This document shows, in pieces, positions 60,832 to 64,000 of a DNA stretch of 64,000 nt. Within the stretch, counting starts at the first letter, position 1; every line of letters starts with the position of its first letter. Source of the stretch: an uncultured Prevotellaceae bacterium (GTDB lineage: Bacteria > Bacteroidota > Bacteroidia > Bacteroidales > UBA932); contig CAMVFZ010000003.1 of the NCBI GenBank assembly GCA_947166905.1, positions 62,001 to 126,000 of the forward strand, written 5' to 3'. The position numbers were made by a program, and so were the translations under genes. Below the pieces are notes generated by a model that did no database searches, was not told the DNA's origin, and was given only the letters and a program-made list of their open reading frames with translations.

Positions 60832-62093
60832 TATTCGTCGTCGTTGTGTTTTTTAATAACTCTTCTAATTGCTGCAATATTCTCCAGCTCGCTCTTGCTC
60901 TCTCCCGGGTTCAGGATAAGGACAGGCTTGTTCTCCGGAGAAAATGCAAATTTACGAACATTTTCCGTAGTACTGTAACCAATCTTATTAATGTTGATGT
61001 CATCATCGGGTAGAATTATCTCTCCGACGGGCTCATCTTTATGATATTCAAAGTCTTTGTCGACGATGATAAGTTTGCCAAGATCGGCTCCTGTAATGCC
61101 GATAAGGTTCATTTTGAAGCCTGTGGCGATGACTGTAATCTGCACTTTGTCGCCGAATGCAGGGTCGTCCTCCAGTACCAGTCCGTGTTTGAAGCGGCGG
61201 GTTCCACCGGTACGCTCTGCGATGAGGTCTTCAATTATCTTGATTTCGTCCATCTTGAGCCCCTTCTCGTTGTTACCGCAAGTAACGTTCACAAGCAGGT
61301 TCTGGGAAGTCTTAAGATCGTAGTCGTTGAGGAGCGGGGAATCAAGGGCTCCGTTAACTGCCATCTGCAGACGGTCAGGGCCTTCTCCAACTCCGCAACC
61401 CATCAGGGCCATGCCGCTGTTCTTCATCATATTGCGCACGTCCTTGAAGTCCACGTTGCGGTAGCCTGTGGTGGAAATAATCTCCGTAATACCCTTTACG
61501 GCTGTTGCAAGTACTTCATCTGCAAGCGGATAAGCATCCTGAACAAGCAGGTTTCCGTAGTACTCGTACAACTTCTCGTTATTGATGATGAGCAGGCTGT
61601 CTACATTGTGCTCAAGCTCGTGTATTCCGTCAATTGCCTTGGAAATGGTATCATCGCCCTCTGTGCGGAAGGGTATGGTAACAACGGCAACGGTAAGTAT
61701 GCCCTTGTCCTTTGCCATCTTTGCGATAACCGGGGATGCTCCTGTTCCGGTACCGCCTCCCATACCGGCGGTAATGAAGACCATCTTGGTCTCAGGGGTA
61801 AGCAGTTTGGCCTCTATCAGCTCCTGGGATTCCAGTGCGGCATTACGGCCTTCGGTAGGGTTGGTACCTGCACCAAGGCCTTCTCCAAGCTGAATCTTAT
61901 GCGGAACCGGGCACTTGTTCAGCGCCTGGGCGTCGGTGTTGCAAACTATAAAGTTGCAACCCTTCACACGCTGCCTGTACATATAAGAAACGGCATTGCA
62001 ACCGCCTCCTCCTACGCCGATGACTTTAATGATGGCGGGCTCGGCGTCCCAATCGGAAGGAGTAACGTCAAAATTGTTGATATAGTCGTTCAT
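60831..62093 (-). CDS. ftsZ: Cell division GTPase FtsZ
   Basis: FtsZ polymerises at mid-cell to form the division ring. From 62093 the protein has 420 residues, with the nucleotide loop GVGGGGCNAVSYM, tubulin signature GMGGGTGTGASPV, and T7-loop region LDSPLLNDYDLKTSQ. The C-terminus is short and ends with NIAAIRRVIKKHNDDE, which resembles the conserved tail that binds FtsA. Start 62093 lies 4 nt after the ftsA stop; a longer frame from 62138 would overlap ftsA. Confidence 0.96.
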   Translation of the reverse strand: MNDYINNFDVTPSDWDAEPAIIKVIGVGGGGCNAVSYMYRQRVKGCNFIVCNTDAQALNKCPVPHKIQLGEGLGAGTNPTEGRNAALESQELIEAKLLTPETKMVFITAGMGGGTGTGASPVIAKMAKDKGILTVAVVTIPFRTEGDDTISKAIDGIHELEHNVDSLLIINNEKLYEYYGNLLVQDAYPLADEVLATAVKGITEIISTTGYRNVDFKDVRNMMKNSGMALMGCGVGEGPDRLQMAVNGALDSPLLNDYDLKTSQNLLVNVTCGNNEKGLKMDEIKIIEDLIAERTGGTRRFKHGLVLEDDPAFGDKVQITVIATGFKMNLIGITGADLGKLIIVDKDFEYHKDEPVGEIILPDDDININKIGYSTTENVRKFAFSPENKPVLILNPGESKSELENIAAIRRVIKKHNDDE

Positions 62094-62097
62094 AGCC

Positions 62098-63579
62098 TTA
62101 TACGTTATCGTTATCCATTTCGTTTGACAAGTTGTCAATCATATTCTTAAACCTATCCCAGGTAAGTTTGACAAAACCAGGACCCTTAGGCTTGCTCTCC
62201 TTGGGCTCTTTGGCCTCCTTGGTCTTCTTGGGATCTTCAGTCTCCTTAACAACCTCATCGGTAAAGAGTGACGCCTCCTTAGTTTCCTCTGCGTTATTCT
62301 CTACAGGAGCGTGCTCCGGCTCGTGATGAGGAGTCTCTTCTGCGGGTTTGGCGTCTTCCTTCTGCTGAATCATATCCGGATCCGGAAGCGGCTCGTCTAT
62401 GCAGCTTATCAGGTTGTCATCCTTAGCCATGAATATCATTCCAAGGGCGGTAGAGGCATCCGGATCAAAGATTCCGGGATAGCCCGATGCAGAGAACTTC
62501 CTGCGGGGATAACCTACCCTTACGTTATAGCCCGATATATCCTTTACATACATGGCCATGTTGGTAAGGTTTGCACAACCTCCGGTGATGACCACGCCGC
62601 CACGGAGTTTGTCGGCCAGACCACTCTTCTGGATCTCGTACAGCATGGCGTCGGTAAGCTCCTTGACGCGAGCCGTGATAATCTCTGAAAGGTACTTGAC
62701 AGGAATCTGCTTGAAGCCCTCAAGTTCGCTGCCCTCTATCTGGATAATCTTTTCTCCAAGGGTCTGCAGCTTCTCCGGAATGCAGGCGCCGTAAGCCAGC
62801 TTAAGGTTTTCTGCCAGCTTCTCCGGTATAAAACACTCGCTGCGGATATCGGAAGTGATGACCTTGCCGCCAAACGGTATGGAGGCATAGTAGCGCAGTA
62901 TATTGCCCTCGTAGATGGTAACGGAGGTGGCACCGGAACCATAATCAAGAAGGGCTACGCCGCTTGACATCTCGTCTTCTGTAAGCACGGCCTTTGCCTG
63001 AGCGATAGGGGAGAAGTACTTCTTGGCCAGGGCTACTCCAATGATATTGAAGACCTTGTCGACGTTCTTTACCGCACTTTTCTTGCCGATGAACAATTTG
63101 AAGTTGCCTTCGAAGTTACGGCTGATTACGCCGATGATGTCGTCTTCGATCAACTGGAAATTCTCGTCGTCAGAGAAAGACTGGGCTATGGCACCGTAGA
63201 TAACCTCCCTTTCAGAATCCTGAAGGGGATAATCGTTCTGTGCAAGGGACTTCAGGCTTTCTACCTCTTCCTTGGTAATGCTGTCGTCCGGGTTGCTGCG
63301 CTCTACGCGTGCGGTTGCGGTCTCCTGGCGGACATCGCAGCGCGGCAGGCCTACGACAACTTGCAAAATCCTGATTTTCAGCTCTTTCTCGGCCTCGTCG
63401 ATGGCGGCTTTGATAGGAACTGAAGCCTTCAGCGGGTTAAGAACGGCGCTGTTGGGGATACCGTCGGATTTGTGTTTCTTGTAGTAGACAATTTGAACGT
63501 CGTCGCCGGTAATACGGGCCACCGTCAGCGTTATGAACGCCGATCCCATATCTATCGCGGCTATGTATTTCTCTTCCAT
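62098..63579 (-). CDS. ftsA: Cell division protein FtsA
   Basis: FtsA is the actin-like anchor of FtsZ at the membrane. The 493 residues include AIDMGSAFITLTVARI at the N-terminus, ALLDYGSGATSVTIYEGN (phosphate 2 loop) and GGVVITGGCANL (adenosine loop). The C-terminal tail (about 410-493) is rich in Glu, Lys and Pro and ends with an amphipathic segment (KLTWDRFKNMIDNLSNEM) expected to bind the membrane. It is followed by ftsZ after 4 nt. Confidence 0.95.
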   Translation of the reverse strand: MEEKYIAAIDMGSAFITLTVARITGDDVQIVYYKKHKSDGIPNSAVLNPLKASVPIKAAIDEAEKELKIRILQVVVGLPRCDVRQETATARVERSNPDDSITKEEVESLKSLAQNDYPLQDSEREVIYGAIAQSFSDDENFQLIEDDIIGVISRNFEGNFKLFIGKKSAVKNVDKVFNIIGVALAKKYFSPIAQAKAVLTEDEMSSGVALLDYGSGATSVTIYEGNILRYYASIPFGGKVITSDIRSECFIPEKLAENLKLAYGACIPEKLQTLGEKIIQIEGSELEGFKQIPVKYLSEIITARVKELTDAMLYEIQKSGLADKLRGGVVITGGCANLTNMAMYVKDISGYNVRVGYPRRKFSASGYPGIFDPDASTALGMIFMAKDDNLISCIDEPLPDPDMIQQKEDAKPAEETPHHEPEHAPVENNAEETKEASLFTDEVVKETEDPKKTKEAKEPKESKPKGPGFVKLTWDRFKNMIDNLSNEMDNDNV

Positions 63580-63591
63580 ATAGTGTTAGTT

Positions 63592-64000
63592 TTATCTGCA
63601 GATTATTTGGCCTTTGTACCTTACATTCACGGTCTTGTACTTTTTGCCTTCCTCCCTGGGGGCAATGTATTCGTAGTACTTTTCAATCTTCTTGAACTTC
63701 TCTTTCCAGTGCTCCGGATAGCCAAAGAGGAAGACCTCTTCTCCCTGGGCCGGTACAAGCGTCAGGGAACCATCGGCTGCCGATGTTATCTGGACTATGG
63801 CGTTACGCCAAGTTTTGTTCCCCTCTATATACTTCAGCAGGCCTATCATTCCGTTCATCCACTCGCGGCCCTTCTTGTCAGTAATCTCGCCTCTGAACTC
63901 GCGGTCTTCCTTGAAGGGGAACTCTCCGTCCACGATGGGAATCCTGGCGGAATAAATCTTCCTTATCGGGAAAATGTAACCGGAAGCATCGGCATAGAAG
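63592..64000 (-). CDS. ftsQ: Cell division protein FtsQ, C-terminal part (gene cut by window edge)
   Basis: The open frame runs to the window end without a stop or a plausible start, giving 136 residues of C-terminus. FYADASGYIFPI at its start, YSARIPIVDGEF, KYYEYIAPREEGKKYKTVNVRYKGQIICR at the end fit the periplasmic beta domain of Bacteroidetes FtsQ/DivIB. It is 12 nt upstream of ftsA. An apparent GTG start at 63933 is internal. Confidence 0.9.
   Translation of the reverse strand, partial: FYADASGYIFPIRKIYSARIPIVDGEFPFKEDREFRGEITDKKGREWMNGMIGLLKYIEGNKTWRNAIVQITSAADGSLTLVPAQGEEVFLFGYPEHWKEKFKKIEKYYEYIAPREEGKKYKTVNVRYKGQIICR

Overview
The window looks like a chromosomal segment of an anaerobic, glycan-degrading Bacteroidales bacterium from a gut or rumen-like habitat. 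The grounds are two SusC/SusD loci, many lipoproteins with a Cys near residue 20, ECF-sigma/FecR regulation, promoters of the Bacteroidetes type (TAnnTTTG at -7, TTTG or TTG about 20 bp upstream), type III glutamine synthetase and the ftsQ-ftsA-ftsZ order. The exact genus cannot be read from the sequence. No CRISPR array, insertion sequence, phage or rRNA gene is visible.

Layout. 1-9.4 kb is housekeeping nitrogen and nucleotide metabolism: glnN (cut by the left edge), purC-purB (+), purF and a fused carA-carB gene (-). 9.5-11.3 kb holds tRNA-Ser(CGA), a 7-TM AraC-type regulator placed 4 nt after the tRNA, a 362-bp spacer with a nested direct/inverted repeat, and a small unknown gene. 11.3-23.3 kb is one minus-strand operon: ECF sigma, FecR, SusC with an STN signalling domain, SusD, a DUF1735/GLUG lipoprotein, a TIG + phosphodiester-glycosidase lipoprotein, and a histidine-acid-phosphatase + phosphodiester-glycosidase fusion. 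It has no ordinary glycoside hydrolase, so it looks like a locus for a phosphate-linked glycan. 23.3-27.1 kb has a TlpA-like thioredoxin lipoprotein, a DUF5674 gene with a small partner, a PIG-L deacetylase and an SH3-domain secreted protein.

27.2-51.7 kb is a second, plus-strand polysaccharide locus led by an AraC regulator: GH5 mannanase, SusC, SusD, two TIG-type surface glycan-binding proteins, BACON-GH5 endoglucanase, GH26 mannanase, GH130 phosphorylase, a GH2-GH31 fusion, an acetylesterase, GH3 and a cellobiose/mannobiose 2-epimerase. Together with the MFS symporter at 53.2 kb it encodes a near-complete route for beta-mannan (mannobiose -> mannosyl-glucose -> mannose-1-phosphate + glucose) plus enzymes expected for xyloglucan side chains. 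A C4-dicarboxylate transporter lies between on the opposite strand.

54.6-57.9 kb contains a radical SAM/SPASM protein, two paralogous small lipoproteins with unusually similar signal peptides, and an HPr-kinase-like protein: a possible lipoprotein-modification system. 57.9-64 kb is the minus-strand housekeeping run truB, rpiB, gltX, ftsZ, ftsA, ftsQ (cut by the right edge). truB carries two in-frame clusters of palindromic repeats inside its coding sequence.

The strongest candidates for undescribed biology are the phosphodiester-glycosidase/acid-phosphatase locus, the radical SAM-lipoprotein-kinase cluster, the GH2-GH31 fusion and the palindromic insertions in truB.
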